Assembly: GCA_963676655.2 (NCBI GenBank)
Contig: CAXXKX010000002.1
Coordinates: forward strand, 1,240,001-1,304,000
Source of the DNA: G963676655 sp963676655
GTDB lineage: Bacteria; Verrucomicrobiota; Lentisphaeria; Victivallales; Victivallaceae
Length of the DNA: 64,000 nucleotides
Direction of reading: 5' to 3'
Shown: piece after piece, positions 7,842 through 17,572 of the stretch
Layout: each line of letters begins with the position of its first letter
Position numbering within the stretch: the stretch's first letter is position 1
Translations under genes and position numbers: made by a program
The notes under the pieces: model-generated
Database searches by the model: none
Seen by the model: the letters and a program-made list of their open reading frames with translations, nothing else
Told to the model about the DNA's origin: nothing

Positions 7842-10800
7842 ATGGATGCAAAATTATTTTTATCAATCACTATCGCAATATCAGGAGTTTATATGTCCGC
7901 CGCAGAGAAGAAGCCGCCATTTGAAATTCAGGTGGCAAATTATAAAACTTATGAGTTCGAGGACGGGAACTTGAATGAATTCAAGGCCGAAGGGCCTTCG
8001 GCGATGGTTGTCAGCGATAAAGCCTATGCGGTAAAAAGCGGCAAATCCCTGGGCTGGAAATGGACCGGCAAGGGTGCCTCGCTGGTTTATAAAAATAGTG
8101 AAGCGTTCAGGAATTTGACTGGTAAAGATCCGGATGACATTGTTTACGACTGGGTTACCTGCTGTAGTTTGAGTTCCTTTTCAATCTGGATATTCAATCC
8201 GGTGTCACGTGATGATAAGCTGTGGTTCGAGATCGGAGACGGTAAAAAGGTTGATTGCCGGTTTTATTTTAACCTGAATTTTGTCGGCTGGCGCAATCTC
8301 AAATTTATTTACGGTCGTGATCTTGATGGTTTTCCTAATCAGAAAACCGCCGATACGCTGCGAATAATCGCTCCGGATAAGCCGGGAGAGTTATATTTTG
8401 ACAAATTCGCGCCGCGTACCGAGCAGGACGTGCGGTTCTTTATGCCGTCTAAACAGGCGCCATGGATCAAGTCAAAAAAGAAATTCCGGCCGGATATAGA
8501 CTGTGACGTCAAGGGCAGAATCTACCCGGATATGCTTTTGCCGGGAGAAACGATTGAGATAAAGAAACCTGAAAAACTTTCCGGTGAACAACTGGCCGTT
8601 CTTAAAGAACTTGATAAAAAAGTATTTGCCGGATACCGCAAACCGGCAAAAAGAAAAGTCACTGACAAACAGATGGCACAAATTAGTGCTAAGTTTCTAC
8701 AGCATGATATACGGCGACTTGGCGGCGGAATCAGCGGCATGGTGAATCGCGGCAGTCATTTCTGGGGCGAGATTGGACGTATCGGCGTGGCTTATCATCA
8801 GAGTTCAGATTTGAAACAGCGTAAAGAGTTGTTGGAGATGTTTAATTCCATGATCGATTTGGCGCTTCAGCTTGGCCACGGAACCGGTTATTCGCTTCGT
8901 GCCGGTTTTGCCTATCCCATCTGGCTGATGAAAGACGGGCTGAAAAAGTCGGGCCGGTTTGAGAAACTTATTACTCTGGAAAAAGATTTGAATGGAGTCG
9001 ACCGGTTCTATTTTAAAGATGATACCGGTTCCGCTGATAACTTCAACACCCTGATGGATGCACGGTTTATGACGGTCATGCTTCAGGATAATACTCCTGA
9101 AAAGTGGCGTGACCTTACAGCCCTGAAACTCTGGTTGGACCGCAGTGCGACGGACGGCGTGATTAAACCGGATGGTTCTTTTCATCATCACGGGATGATT
9201 TATAACGGCTACAATCTTGGTGCGGTGGGCCCGGTGGTCAAGTTGCTGAAGCAGCTTGACGGGACTCCTTTTGAGTCGATACAGATGCATAAGGCCATCA
9301 AAAGGGTGGTTCTGAGCATGGCCTTTTATAGCGGCCGGGCCGAAGCGCCGCAGTTATGGGGCGGACGTTGGCGCAGTGGCGGCGCGCTTTCGCTGAATGT
9401 GATTGAGAATATGATGTATTGCGGCAATCCCGGCGAGAAAAACGAGATAGACTGTGATATCGCCCCGATATATCTTTATATAGCTGAAAAACGGTTAAAT
9501 GATCTGATTCCGGAAAACAAGACAAAAAGCCAGGTTCGGCGTGAGATGCAGTTGCGCAAAGAAATTAAAAAGACCATTGCCGATCTGAGGGCCAAAGGCA
9601 TCAAGCCGGTTAACAGTATCCGGGGGCATCTGACTCTGAATCATGCCGCCTCCAGTGTCCATCGGCGCGGGGACTGGGTATTTACCGTCAAGGGACAGAA
9701 AAAAGGTTACAATATCAATGAGATTTACGGAGCTCAGGCCGGCGCCAACTCAATGGGGCGCTATCTGAGTTACGGGGCATATCAGATCATCTCAAAAGGT
9801 AATCCGGTTAACGCAAAATACAGCGGTTTTATTCCATCCGGAAAAAAATTTAATTACAATGGCTGGGATTTTAATTTCTGGCCGGGAACCACGGTTCGGG
9901 AGCTGCCTTATTCCGCTTTGCGTTCGCATTTCATGGTTGAAGAAAGATTGACAGATGAAGTATTCTGCGGCGGCTGTTCCCTGGGGGATTACGGCATATT
10001 CGCCATGAAGTTCCGGGAGGAGCTTCCGGATTGGAATGATCCGCTTCGAATGGGGCCGCCGACTTACTGGCTCGGTAAAAAAGAGTTTGCCAATCGTCTG
10101 AAGGATTCCGCTTATGATACAACTTTCTCATGGCGCAAATCAATGTTTTTCTTTGACGACTATATTCTGGCTTTGGGCAGCGGTATTTTCAGCGAGGATA
10201 AACAGCATCGGGTTTGTACGGTTATCCTGCAAAATCATTTGACGTCGGAAAATCAAGACAAGTTTTTGCTGAACGGTTCAAAGGCCGGGTTTCCGGTAAA
10301 GAAAGCGGTCAAAGGAAAAAACTTTTTAGTTGACGCCTATGATAACGGTTATTATATTCCGAACGGAAATGATAAGGTTGAGATAGTCCGGCAGCATCAG
10401 AATAAACCGTTCTATAACAAATGGGATGAAAGGATTGTTGTAAATCGAGGTGTGTTAACTCCGAGCGAAGGAGATACCGAACTGGTTTTGATCGATCACG
10501 GCAAAGCTCCGCAGGATGCCGGTTACGAGTATGCTGTTCTCGTTGACGCCGGGGCTGAAAAAACACGGAAATTCGCGGATAAAATTCCATATACCGTATA
10601 CCGGAAAGACGCGACGGCGCACATTGTTTCCGATCGTCAAAGCGGTATTACCGCATACGCTATTTTCGATGCTGGTAAATTCAACGGTTACAGCGACATA
10701 AAATCGGTCAGCCGCCCATGTTTGCTGATGGTGCAAGGTGACCGGATAAGTATTTGTGATCCCGATTTTGGTGAATATATTGATTATGACAAAGTTGGTA

Positions 10801-10889
10801 AAAAAGGTACGGATATTACAATAACCTTAAAAAATGGCAAGAAACTCAAGGTACATTGTGCCGAAGGTTTGCCGGTCATGGTGAAATGA
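7842..10889 (+). CDS. Secreted PL8-type polysaccharide lyase (hyaluronate/chondroitin lyase-like)
   Basis: 1015 residues. ATG 7842 gives a signal peptide (MDAKLFLSITIAISGVYMSA, cleavage near SAA/EKK). An internal ATG at 7893 has a better ribosome site (AGGAG) but would lose the signal. After an N-terminal beta-sandwich (about 30-200), an alpha-toroid region holds DGSFHHHGMIYNGYN: His449/450 and Tyr457 correspond to the catalytic His and Tyr of PL8, and GGRWRSGG may supply the Arg. The C-terminal beta-sandwiches contain NEIYGAQAGANSMGRYLSYG and FNFWPGTTVRELP, PL8 hallmarks. PL8 enzymes cleave uronate-containing chains (hyaluronan, chondroitin sulfate, xanthan) by beta-elimination. It is coupled to the upstream sulfatase by a 9-bp gap. 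Confidence 0.87.
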   Translation: MDAKLFLSITIAISGVYMSAAEKKPPFEIQVANYKTYEFEDGNLNEFKAEGPSAMVVSDKAYAVKSGKSLGWKWTGKGASLVYKNSEAFRNLTGKDPDDIVYDWVTCCSLSSFSIWIFNPVSRDDKLWFEIGDGKKVDCRFYFNLNFVGWRNLKFIYGRDLDGFPNQKTADTLRIIAPDKPGELYFDKFAPRTEQDVRFFMPSKQAPWIKSKKKFRPDIDCDVKGRIYPDMLLPGETIEIKKPEKLSGEQLAVLKELDKKVFAGYRKPAKRKVTDKQMAQISAKFLQHDIRRLGGGISGMVNRGSHFWGEIGRIGVAYHQSSDLKQRKELLEMFNSMIDLALQLGHGTGYSLRAGFAYPIWLMKDGLKKSGRFEKLITLEKDLNGVDRFYFKDDTGSADNFNTLMDARFMTVMLQDNTPEKWRDLTALKLWLDRSATDGVIKPDGSFHHHGMIYNGYNLGAVGPVVKLLKQLDGTPFESIQMHKAIKRVVLSMAFYSGRAEAPQLWGGRWRSGGALSLNVIENMMYCGNPGEKNEIDCDIAPIYLYIAEKRLNDLIPENKTKSQVRREMQLRKEIKKTIADLRAKGIKPVNSIRGHLTLNHAASSVHRRGDWVFTVKGQKKGYNINEIYGAQAGANSMGRYLSYGAYQIISKGNPVNAKYSGFIPSGKKFNYNGWDFNFWPGTTVRELPYSALRSHFMVEERLTDEVFCGGCSLGDYGIFAMKFREELPDWNDPLRMGPPTYWLGKKEFANRLKDSAYDTTFSWRKSMFFFDDYILALGSGIFSEDKQHRVCTVILQNHLTSENQDKFLLNGSKAGFPVKKAVKGKNFLVDAYDNGYYIPNGNDKVEIVRQHQNKPFYNKWDERIVVNRGVLTPSEGDTELVLIDHGKAPQDAGYEYAVLVDAGAEKTRKFADKIPYTVYRKDATAHIVSDRQSGITAYAIFDAGKFNGYSDIKSVSRPCLLMVQGDRISICDPDFGEYIDYDKVGKKGTDITITLKNGKKLKVHCAEGLPVMVK

Positions 10890-10890
10890 A

Positions 10891-11209
10891 CACTTTGAAC
10901 ATCGAACATTGAATGAAAGAAATACGAAAAAATTCGATCTGGTCATTCATACTTGGAGGGCGAAACTCCGTTGAGCCGGACATGTCGCGCTGCCAGTCGG
11001 CTCGAGGGACTCTCGCCCTCCACAAAAACACTTTGAACATCGAACATCGAATGAAAGAAATACGGAAAAATTCGATCTGGTCATTCATACTTGGAGGGCG
11101 AAACTCTGTTGAGCCGGACATGTCGCTCTGCCAGTCGGCTCGAGGGACTCTCGCCCTCCACAAAAACACTTTGAACATCGAACATCGAATGAAAGAAATA
11201 CGGAAAAAT
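10891..11209 (+). repeat. Tandem 138-bp hairpin repeat (2.3 copies)
   Basis: Unit 1 is 10891-11028, unit 2 is 11029-11166 (4 mismatches in 138), and a 43-bp start of a third unit ends at 11209. Each unit holds an imperfect inverted repeat: GGAGGGCGA (10965-10973) pairs with TCGCCCTCC (11013-11021), with further pairing of TGAGCCG with CGGCTCG and a loop containing ACATGTCGCGCTGCCAGT. The array starts one base after the lyase stop codon. The family recurs, inverted, at 51423-51571 and degenerate at 4090-4162. Confidence 0.95.
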
Positions 11210-11243
11210 AAACTTATAAATGAGATATACAAAAGGTGAACTT

Positions 11244-14108
11244 ATGAAAAAGATGCTGGTGTTGTTTTTGGCGCTGATGGCGGGAGTTTTAGATGCCGGA
11301 GACCTGATTGATTTTTCCAGTAAAAAGGTTCCGGAGTTCGTCAAGGCTGATAACTCCCGAATTCAGGTTACTGATACCCGATCGATCCACGGCGAAAATT
11401 CTTTGCGCTGGGATTGGAGGAAAAATTCATCCCTGACATTGAAAACCTTAATCCCGTTTCTGACCAACAGTGAGGCGTACAAGTATCACAGGAGGAGCGC
11501 GCTCAGCATCTTTTCCATCTGGGTATATAATACCAAGGCTTTGCCGCAGAGTAAACTCCGGTTTGAATTTGGTAAAAAAGGCAAGGTCAACTGTTTTTTC
11601 GACTTCAACTTGAATTTCACCGGCTGGCGCACATGCTGGGTGTCATACACCCGGGATATGCAGGGAAAGCCGGTTAAAGGGATGGATTTCATCCGAATAG
11701 TCGCACCCAAAAATGTTTCTTCCGGAACTCTCTTTCTTGACCGGATAATCCCTTGTTCCATAGTCGATGTCCGGCATCAGAGCAATGACGCGCAGGTTCC
11801 TTTTGTTAATAAGCAGGAAACAAATCACTGGGCGCCCAAAATTAAGTTTTATCAGCTTGCGCCCCAAAAACTGCCTGTTATGACTGAGTCTGATAAAAAA
11901 GGTTTTACCCTGATTGAACACCGTGTCCGGCAGGAATTGCTGAAAAATGTTAAAGCCGCTGAGTTCTCTGTGCTGGAACGTGGTTTCAAACAAACCGGGA
12001 TTACTGAAAAAAACGGCGTGATAAAGGGACGACATGTCAAGTTTGTCAGTCAGGACGCGATCTGTACCGGCCTTAAAAACGGCAAAAAATACCTGAAAGA
12101 TTATGTTGACATGCGCCAGCTTTATGGACCGCTGATGTTGAAACTGGCTTATGCATATAATGTCGCTCCGGAAAGTAAGCATGCCGCTGATATCAGGAAA
12201 ATGTATTTGTTTATGGTCAGGCATTTGCTGGATCAGGGATGGGCGGCCGGCAGTTCGCTTGGAACCATGCACCATCACGGTTACAATACTCGCGAGATGT
12301 TTACCGCGCTGTTTCTGATGCGCAAGCCGCTGTTGGATGCCGGGCTTTTGCCACAAGTAAGCAATATGACCCAATGGTTCTCGAACATCAGGTACATTTT
12401 TGATAAAAAATACTGGGCCGAGCCTAATTGCGACTTTTTCAATACCATGTCAAAAAGCGCGGTTATGACCCTGCTTTTGATGCCTGATTCTCCTGAAAAA
12501 GTTGCCGCGTTTAACGCGTTCAGTGAATTTTATTCGCGCAATCTCGGCATGGAATCACCGGGCTGGATGGGCGGCTTTAAAGCCGATGGCTGCGGTTATC
12601 ATCATTGGGGACACTATCCGGGATACAGTTTCGGGGCAATGGCCTCTGCTTCTTATGTCTGTTATCTGTTTTCGGGTACGCCATGGGCCATGAGTCGAAA
12701 AGCACTGGACAATCTTCGCCGGGTTTTATATTCAGCGTATGTCTATTGCAATCCCGCTCCGGGAATGGGCATTTGCGGCAGACATCCTTTCAGTTACGGT
12801 AACCTTGCCAGATTAAAACCTTTTTATGACTGGTTTACGGAAGCCGACGGCGGCAAGCCGGTCATTACAGAAAAGAATCCGCAGGGACACTGGACCTTCA
12901 ATTACGGCTGTTTCGGGGTTCACCGCTATAAAGACAAAGCAGTGACCTTGAAGGGATACAACCGCTATGTCTGGTCCTCGGAGATATATACCAGAGATAA
13001 CCGTTACGGGCGTTATCAGAGCAACGGCACTATTGAAATCATGCCGAAGGCAGGACCCGAGTCTGTCGGCCGAGTCCAGGCCGGTTGGGACTGGAATCGT
13101 AATCCGGGCGCGACTGTGCTGCATCGCCCGTTTAATATTCTTGAAAGTTCTAAACATAATACTTTGATGCTTACGTCTCCTTCAACCATGAGCGGCAGTT
13201 CCAATCTGCTGGGTAAATACGGCGCGTTCGGGGTGGAGCTTTCAGAGCCGAAGATCAAGAATTTTGATCCGGGTTTCCGGGCTGTCAAGAGTTCGTTTTG
13301 TTTTGAAGACCGGATAATCTGCCTCGGTTCGGGCATCTCCGCTAAATCGGAATATCCGGTCGAGACCATCCTGACCCAGTATAATGTGAAAGCCGGTTCA
13401 GTGCCGATATACTTTAATTCGGATAAAGCAATTACCGGAATTCCGTTCAAAGCCGACAGCAGGGGGCCGGCCTGGGTCGCTGACCCGTTTGGCAATGCCT
13501 GGTTCGTTGTCTCCGGCGGTGTGGTCAAAGTCATTCGACGCAACCAGAGTTCTCCGCATAATAAAACAAAGAAAATGGCTTCCGGCAATTTCGCTTCCGC
13601 CTGGATTGACCATGGTATTCGTCCGAAGAATGCGTCATATGAATATCTGATCCTGCTTGACGCTACGCCGGAAACGGCTGCTGCTTATGCCAGGAAGATG
13701 AAAACGGATAAACCGTATCAGGTCTTGAAATGCGATAATAATATTCAGGCCGTCAGAGATAAAGCGACCGGCGTCTCCGCCGCGGTCTTTTTTAAACCAG
13801 CGGCAAAACTTGACTTAGGACCACTGACGGAAGTTAAAAATCCCTGTTATGTCATGTTCAAAGACGGTAAAACTTTATCCTTGAGTCTGAACACTCCGGA
13901 CCTGGCCGGTTTTACCGGGCGCGGACAGAGCAGGGCCCAGGAAATAAAAGCCATGCAGTCCCGAATCGTGACCATTGTTTTACGTGGAAAATGGACTGCC
14001 GACTCTCCGGATAAGAGAGCATCAATCAAGATAACAAACGGCAATACGATAATTACCGGAACGTTCCGTCATGGTATTCCGATTCAACTTAAATTGACTG
14101 AAAAATAA
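11244..14108 (+). CDS. Secreted PL8-type lyase, chondroitinase ABC-like
   Basis: ATG 11244 is preceded by AAAGGTGA and begins a signal peptide (MKKMLVLFLALMAGVLDAG); the in-frame ATG at 11220 lies at the repeat edge without a ribosome site. 954 residues. An N-terminal lectin-like domain is followed by the catalytic toroid with HHWGHYPGYSF: His454 and Tyr461 align with His501 and Tyr508 of Proteus chondroitinase ABC (HEGNYPGY). GICGRHPF may give the catalytic Arg, and SSEIYTRDNRYGRYQSNG the Glu region. GWDWNRNPGATVLHRPF is a typical PL8 sandwich motif. It differs strongly from the preceding PL8 gene, so the two probably attack different linkages or sulfation patterns. Confidence 0.88.
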   Translation: MKKMLVLFLALMAGVLDAGDLIDFSSKKVPEFVKADNSRIQVTDTRSIHGENSLRWDWRKNSSLTLKTLIPFLTNSEAYKYHRRSALSIFSIWVYNTKALPQSKLRFEFGKKGKVNCFFDFNLNFTGWRTCWVSYTRDMQGKPVKGMDFIRIVAPKNVSSGTLFLDRIIPCSIVDVRHQSNDAQVPFVNKQETNHWAPKIKFYQLAPQKLPVMTESDKKGFTLIEHRVRQELLKNVKAAEFSVLERGFKQTGITEKNGVIKGRHVKFVSQDAICTGLKNGKKYLKDYVDMRQLYGPLMLKLAYAYNVAPESKHAADIRKMYLFMVRHLLDQGWAAGSSLGTMHHHGYNTREMFTALFLMRKPLLDAGLLPQVSNMTQWFSNIRYIFDKKYWAEPNCDFFNTMSKSAVMTLLLMPDSPEKVAAFNAFSEFYSRNLGMESPGWMGGFKADGCGYHHWGHYPGYSFGAMASASYVCYLFSGTPWAMSRKALDNLRRVLYSAYVYCNPAPGMGICGRHPFSYGNLARLKPFYDWFTEADGGKPVITEKNPQGHWTFNYGCFGVHRYKDKAVTLKGYNRYVWSSEIYTRDNRYGRYQSNGTIEIMPKAGPESVGRVQAGWDWNRNPGATVLHRPFNILESSKHNTLMLTSPSTMSGSSNLLGKYGAFGVELSEPKIKNFDPGFRAVKSSFCFEDRIICLGSGISAKSEYPVETILTQYNVKAGSVPIYFNSDKAITGIPFKADSRGPAWVADPFGNAWFVVSGGVVKVIRRNQSSPHNKTKKMASGNFASAWIDHGIRPKNASYEYLILLDATPETAAAYARKMKTDKPYQVLKCDNNIQAVRDKATGVSAAVFFKPAAKLDLGPLTEVKNPCYVMFKDGKTLSLSLNTPDLAGFTGRGQSRAQEIKAMQSRIVTIVLRGKWTADSPDKRASIKITNGNTIITGTFRHGIPIQLKLTEK

Positions 14109-14119
14109 GAGAAGCAGGA

Positions 14120-15688
14120 ATGATTGGAAAAATCTCAACAGTAATTGCCGCGGCATCATGTTTGACCTCCGCGGTTGCGGAACGCCCGAATATTCTGGTG
14201 ATCCTGACTGATGATCAGGGGTATGGACAACTTGATTTCGGGCAGGGGGATTTTGCTCCCGGATATCTGGGCGGTAAACCGGGAACCGCGCGTTACAAAT
14301 GTGATCCGGCCAAAGCCATTGAGGCGGCAAAACAGGCTATGCCGAATATCAATGCATTGGCTAAAAATGGTGTACGCTTTACTCATGGTTATGTTGCGTC
14401 ACCGGTTTGCGGTCCGTCGCGGGCGGCGTTTCTTACCTCCCGCTATCCGGCCCGTTTCGGCGTTTACGATAACAGTGATATTCATAATGGAGTCAGCCCC
14501 CGTGAACTGTTTCTTGCTGAAAAATTCCAGAAGTCCGGCTACCGGACCGCGATGATCGGCAAATGGCACGTCGGTAAAAGCAATGGTCAAAGAATTGCCA
14601 ATCACCGGGATTATCATAAAAATGTCCGTCATACCTGCATCAATGAACACCATCCGTTGAAGCGCGGTTTCGATTATTATTACGGCTTTAATTCTTCCGG
14701 TGCGGCCTATTACAATTCGCCGGACATTTTCAGGAATTTCAAGAACGTGGACGCGCCGGGATATTTGACGGACCGCTTTACTGACGAGGCGGTCAATTTT
14801 ATCAATCAATCAGGCGATAAGCCTTTTTTTATTTACCTGGCCTATAACGCTCCGCATATTCCGTTGGAACAGCGGGTGCCGGAAAAATATCAGCGCTTTA
14901 AAACCGGTAATCCCGAGGTGGATAATTATTATGCCGCACTGGCAGCGGTTGATTCCGGCGTCGGCCGGATTATAACTAAACTGAAAAAAATGCGGAAACT
15001 CGATAATACCTTGATCTTTTATTTCAGCGACAACGGAGCGGTGATCGATTCCCCGGAACCGGCAAACGGTAATTTCAAAGGATTCAAAGGTTTGACGTTC
15101 CAGGGCGGAGTGCGAGTGCCGATGCTTGCAAGCTGGCCGGATGGTCTGCCGAAAGGGTTTACCTACAATAAGAATGTTTCGTCCATGGATATTCTGCCAA
15201 GTTGTCTTGCCGCCGCCGGAATTCAGCTTCCGGACAATCTTGATGGGGTGAATCTGCTGCCGTATCTCAAGGGCAAAGATAAAGGCGTTCCGCACCAATA
15301 TCTGTTCTGGGCCGGACCGCGTCTGTATCATTGGAGCGATAAGAATATCAACTTCTGGCGTCAGTATTACCAGTGGATCACAAACAAAAGCGATCAAAAG
15401 GCCCGGAAAGAGGATACCTCGAAAGCCGCGTCCTGGACTGTTTTGTCCGGTAATTGGCTGCTTCAGGCTGAACCGGGTAAGAACAAAGTTGAACTTTTCA
15501 ACATTGCTAATGACCCGGCTGAAAATAATAACGTGTTAATGCACAATTTAAAAATTGCAAACCGTCTGGAAATGGCTTATGTTCAATGGAGCAAGGATCA
15601 GAAACCTCCCATGAAATGGACCATGAAGGAATGGTGCACATTGAAAAGTGAACACGTCCACACTCAAGCAATATCTCATGATCGTTGA
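14120..15688 (+). CDS. Secreted sulfatase (arylsulfatase/GALNS-like, S1)
   Basis: 522 residues with a short signal peptide (cleavage near AVA/ERP, residue 20). The core starts RPNILVILTDDQGYG (metal ligands Asp31 and Asp32), and the formylglycine motif is CGPSR (Cys97-Arg101), followed by TSRYPARFG. GKWHVGKS and FYFSDNGA are other conserved sulfatase blocks. The DDQGYG/CGPSR type is common among exo-acting hexosamine or galactose sulfatases. It starts 12 bp after the chondroitinase-like gene with AGCAGG ahead of the ATG, so it is in the same transcript. Periplasmic or extracellular, acting on sulfated oligosaccharides. Confidence 0.92.
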   Translation: MIGKISTVIAAASCLTSAVAERPNILVILTDDQGYGQLDFGQGDFAPGYLGGKPGTARYKCDPAKAIEAAKQAMPNINALAKNGVRFTHGYVASPVCGPSRAAFLTSRYPARFGVYDNSDIHNGVSPRELFLAEKFQKSGYRTAMIGKWHVGKSNGQRIANHRDYHKNVRHTCINEHHPLKRGFDYYYGFNSSGAAYYNSPDIFRNFKNVDAPGYLTDRFTDEAVNFINQSGDKPFFIYLAYNAPHIPLEQRVPEKYQRFKTGNPEVDNYYAALAAVDSGVGRIITKLKKMRKLDNTLIFYFSDNGAVIDSPEPANGNFKGFKGLTFQGGVRVPMLASWPDGLPKGFTYNKNVSSMDILPSCLAAAGIQLPDNLDGVNLLPYLKGKDKGVPHQYLFWAGPRLYHWSDKNINFWRQYYQWITNKSDQKARKEDTSKAASWTVLSGNWLLQAEPGKNKVELFNIANDPAENNNVLMHNLKIANRLEMAYVQWSKDQKPPMKWTMKEWCTLKSEHVHTQAISHDR

Positions 15689-15982
15689 TCCCATACCGCT
15701 TCCGTCCGTCGCAATTGAAAGTCAGTCGATTGTCGTGTGAATCTGAACTTATGTTGACCGTCGGCTCCGGCCAATCGTTATATGTCACTGGTTTGACGGT
15801 TGAATATAACGCTTGTCCGGCATGCGGGATAAGAAATTTTCAGTTATTTTTGAATGACTCCTTAATTATTTTTTATGAAAAATGACATGTATTCTCTGCT
15901 TCCTGCTATGGTTGATTCGTTATTGATCCGGTATCTTAATTTTATAATCTCATGAATATAAAAAATAATAAGGAAAATTATA
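15689..15982. other. Intergenic, no gene supported
   Basis: AT-rich 294-bp gap between two sulfatase genes. A 66-codon plus-strand frame (15685-15885) overlaps the preceding gene, has no ribosome site and no recognisable similarity. No clear terminator or promoter. Confidence 0.4.
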
Positions 15983-17512
15983 ATGAACAAGCCGAATATT
16001 ATTTACATTCTCGGAGACGACCATCGAGCAGACTTTCTCGGAAAAGCCGGCCATCCCATCTTAAAGACCCCTAATCTTGATAAAATGGCAGATGACGGGG
16101 TTTATTTTTCCAACGCATTTTGTACCAGTCCGGTCTGCACTCCGAGTCGTTGCTGCCATTATCTCGGTCAATGGGAAAGAACGCATGGTGTTAACTTCAA
16201 TAGCGCTTCAAGTATTTCTGCCCATGCCTGGGAAAACAGTTTTCCGATGCTGCTGAAAAAGGCCGGATATTTTACCGGCTGGGTCGGTAAAAACCATGTT
16301 CCGGTCGGAGAGGGCGGGTATCAGAGCGGATATTTTGAAAGCGAAGTATTTGATTACTGGTACGGCAATCATGGTCACAGCGGTTTTTACCCCAAAGAAT
16401 TCAGTAGCGCTAGAGAGACAAAAATTTATGATAATGCCAGACTTGATACTCAGGTGGAGATTTTTGAAGAAGGCGTGATGAATTTTCTGGACCCTCAGGA
16501 TGACTTTATCGAGAGCTGCGCCAATAAGTTGCCGAGAAGGCCGGAGGATAAACCATTCTGCTTGTGCTTGACGTTTAATTTGCCGCACAGCTATGGAACC
16601 GGCACCATGCAAATGCGTCCGGAAGACGATGAATTATATAAATCGGCCTACCGCGACCGGATAAATGACTTTGCCATGCCTGCGACATATCAGGATTACA
16701 TTAACAGAACACCCAGGTTGCCCAAGGAGGTCTATGATGGACAATACATCCCTTCCTACGATTATGTAAGGGACTCAATAGTACTCAGGGAGCAATTGGT
16801 ACGTTACAGTCAGTCTATTAGCGGTATGGACCGTATGATCGGGAATCTTCGCAAAAAACTTGAAAGTATGGACCTTACAGATAATACGGTAATTATTTTT
16901 TCCACCGATCATGGTTTGCACTTTGGAGAACATGGTCTCGGAGGAAAGTGTTTTCTCTATGAAGAAGATATCCGTATCCCGCTGATAATTTATGATCCGC
17001 GCATTGGTGCGGCCAGGGATCGTGATGAATTCGTCCTTGCTCCTGACCTGGCTCCGACCGTTCTTGAGCTTCTCGGCGTTGATGTGCCCGAGACTGTTCA
17101 GGGAACCAGCCTGGTGCCTTTGCTGGAGGGCAGGGAGGTCGCATGGCGTGAAGAGTTTTTCACTGAACAGTTGATGGATATTCAGAATTATCCGCGGAGC
17201 GAAAGTACCCGAACGAAGGAATGGAAATACATTCGCTATTTTAAGCGCAAAGAGGACCCGGCTCAGAGAAATAAGCCGTTTCGCGGAACCCTTGATAATT
17301 ACATCGAATGCCTGAGTTCGCCGTTGCAGGGAGAAGAACCGGTATATGAAGAATTATTTGACTTGCTGAATGATCCTCAAGAAAAGCATAATCTTGCAGG
17401 TGACGAAAAATATCGCGATATAATTGATGAATTAAGGTTGAAAACCACACAATACGGGCTAATGGTATTGCCTGAAAACGGGATGCCGGATACTTTGCCG
17501 CTTAACGGTTGA
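15983..17512 (+). CDS. Sulfatase without signal peptide (S1)
   Basis: 509 residues starting directly with the sulfatase fold (KPNIIYILGDDHRADFLG; Asp12 and Asp13), with the motif CTPSR (Cys52-Arg56) and FSTDHGLHFGEHG later on. There is no signal peptide, unlike the 6.3-kb and 14.1-kb sulfatases, so it is probably cytoplasmic and acts on imported small sulfated sugars. A ribosome site AAGGAAAAT precedes ATG 15983. The GH35 gene that follows also lacks a signal, which fits intracellular finishing of oligosaccharides. Formylglycine formation by the radical enzyme anSME occurs in the cytoplasm, so the lack of export is no obstacle. Confidence 0.92.
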   Translation: MNKPNIIYILGDDHRADFLGKAGHPILKTPNLDKMADDGVYFSNAFCTSPVCTPSRCCHYLGQWERTHGVNFNSASSISAHAWENSFPMLLKKAGYFTGWVGKNHVPVGEGGYQSGYFESEVFDYWYGNHGHSGFYPKEFSSARETKIYDNARLDTQVEIFEEGVMNFLDPQDDFIESCANKLPRRPEDKPFCLCLTFNLPHSYGTGTMQMRPEDDELYKSAYRDRINDFAMPATYQDYINRTPRLPKEVYDGQYIPSYDYVRDSIVLREQLVRYSQSISGMDRMIGNLRKKLESMDLTDNTVIIFSTDHGLHFGEHGLGGKCFLYEEDIRIPLIIYDPRIGAARDRDEFVLAPDLAPTVLELLGVDVPETVQGTSLVPLLEGREVAWREEFFTEQLMDIQNYPRSESTRTKEWKYIRYFKRKEDPAQRNKPFRGTLDNYIECLSSPLQGEEPVYEELFDLLNDPQEKHNLAGDEKYRDIIDELRLKTTQYGLMVLPENGMPDTLPLNG

Positions 17513-17572
17513 AAATAGTCCGGATTTTCCATTGTTTCATGAGTGATTATAATTGAAATAATTGGAGCGATT

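Noticed and set aside
10891..11209. CRISPR-like array
   Set aside because: Units are 138 bp, directly adjoining, without unique spacers, and no cas gene is present.
10876..11239. Open frames of 108 and 118 codons on both strands with internally repeated peptides
   Set aside because: They arise only because the 138-bp noncoding repeat is a multiple of three; there is no ribosome site and the peptide is just the repeat unit translated.
15685..15885. 66-codon plus-strand frame after the second exported sulfatase
   Set aside because: It overlaps the sulfatase end, lacks a ribosome site and resembles nothing; possible but unsupported.
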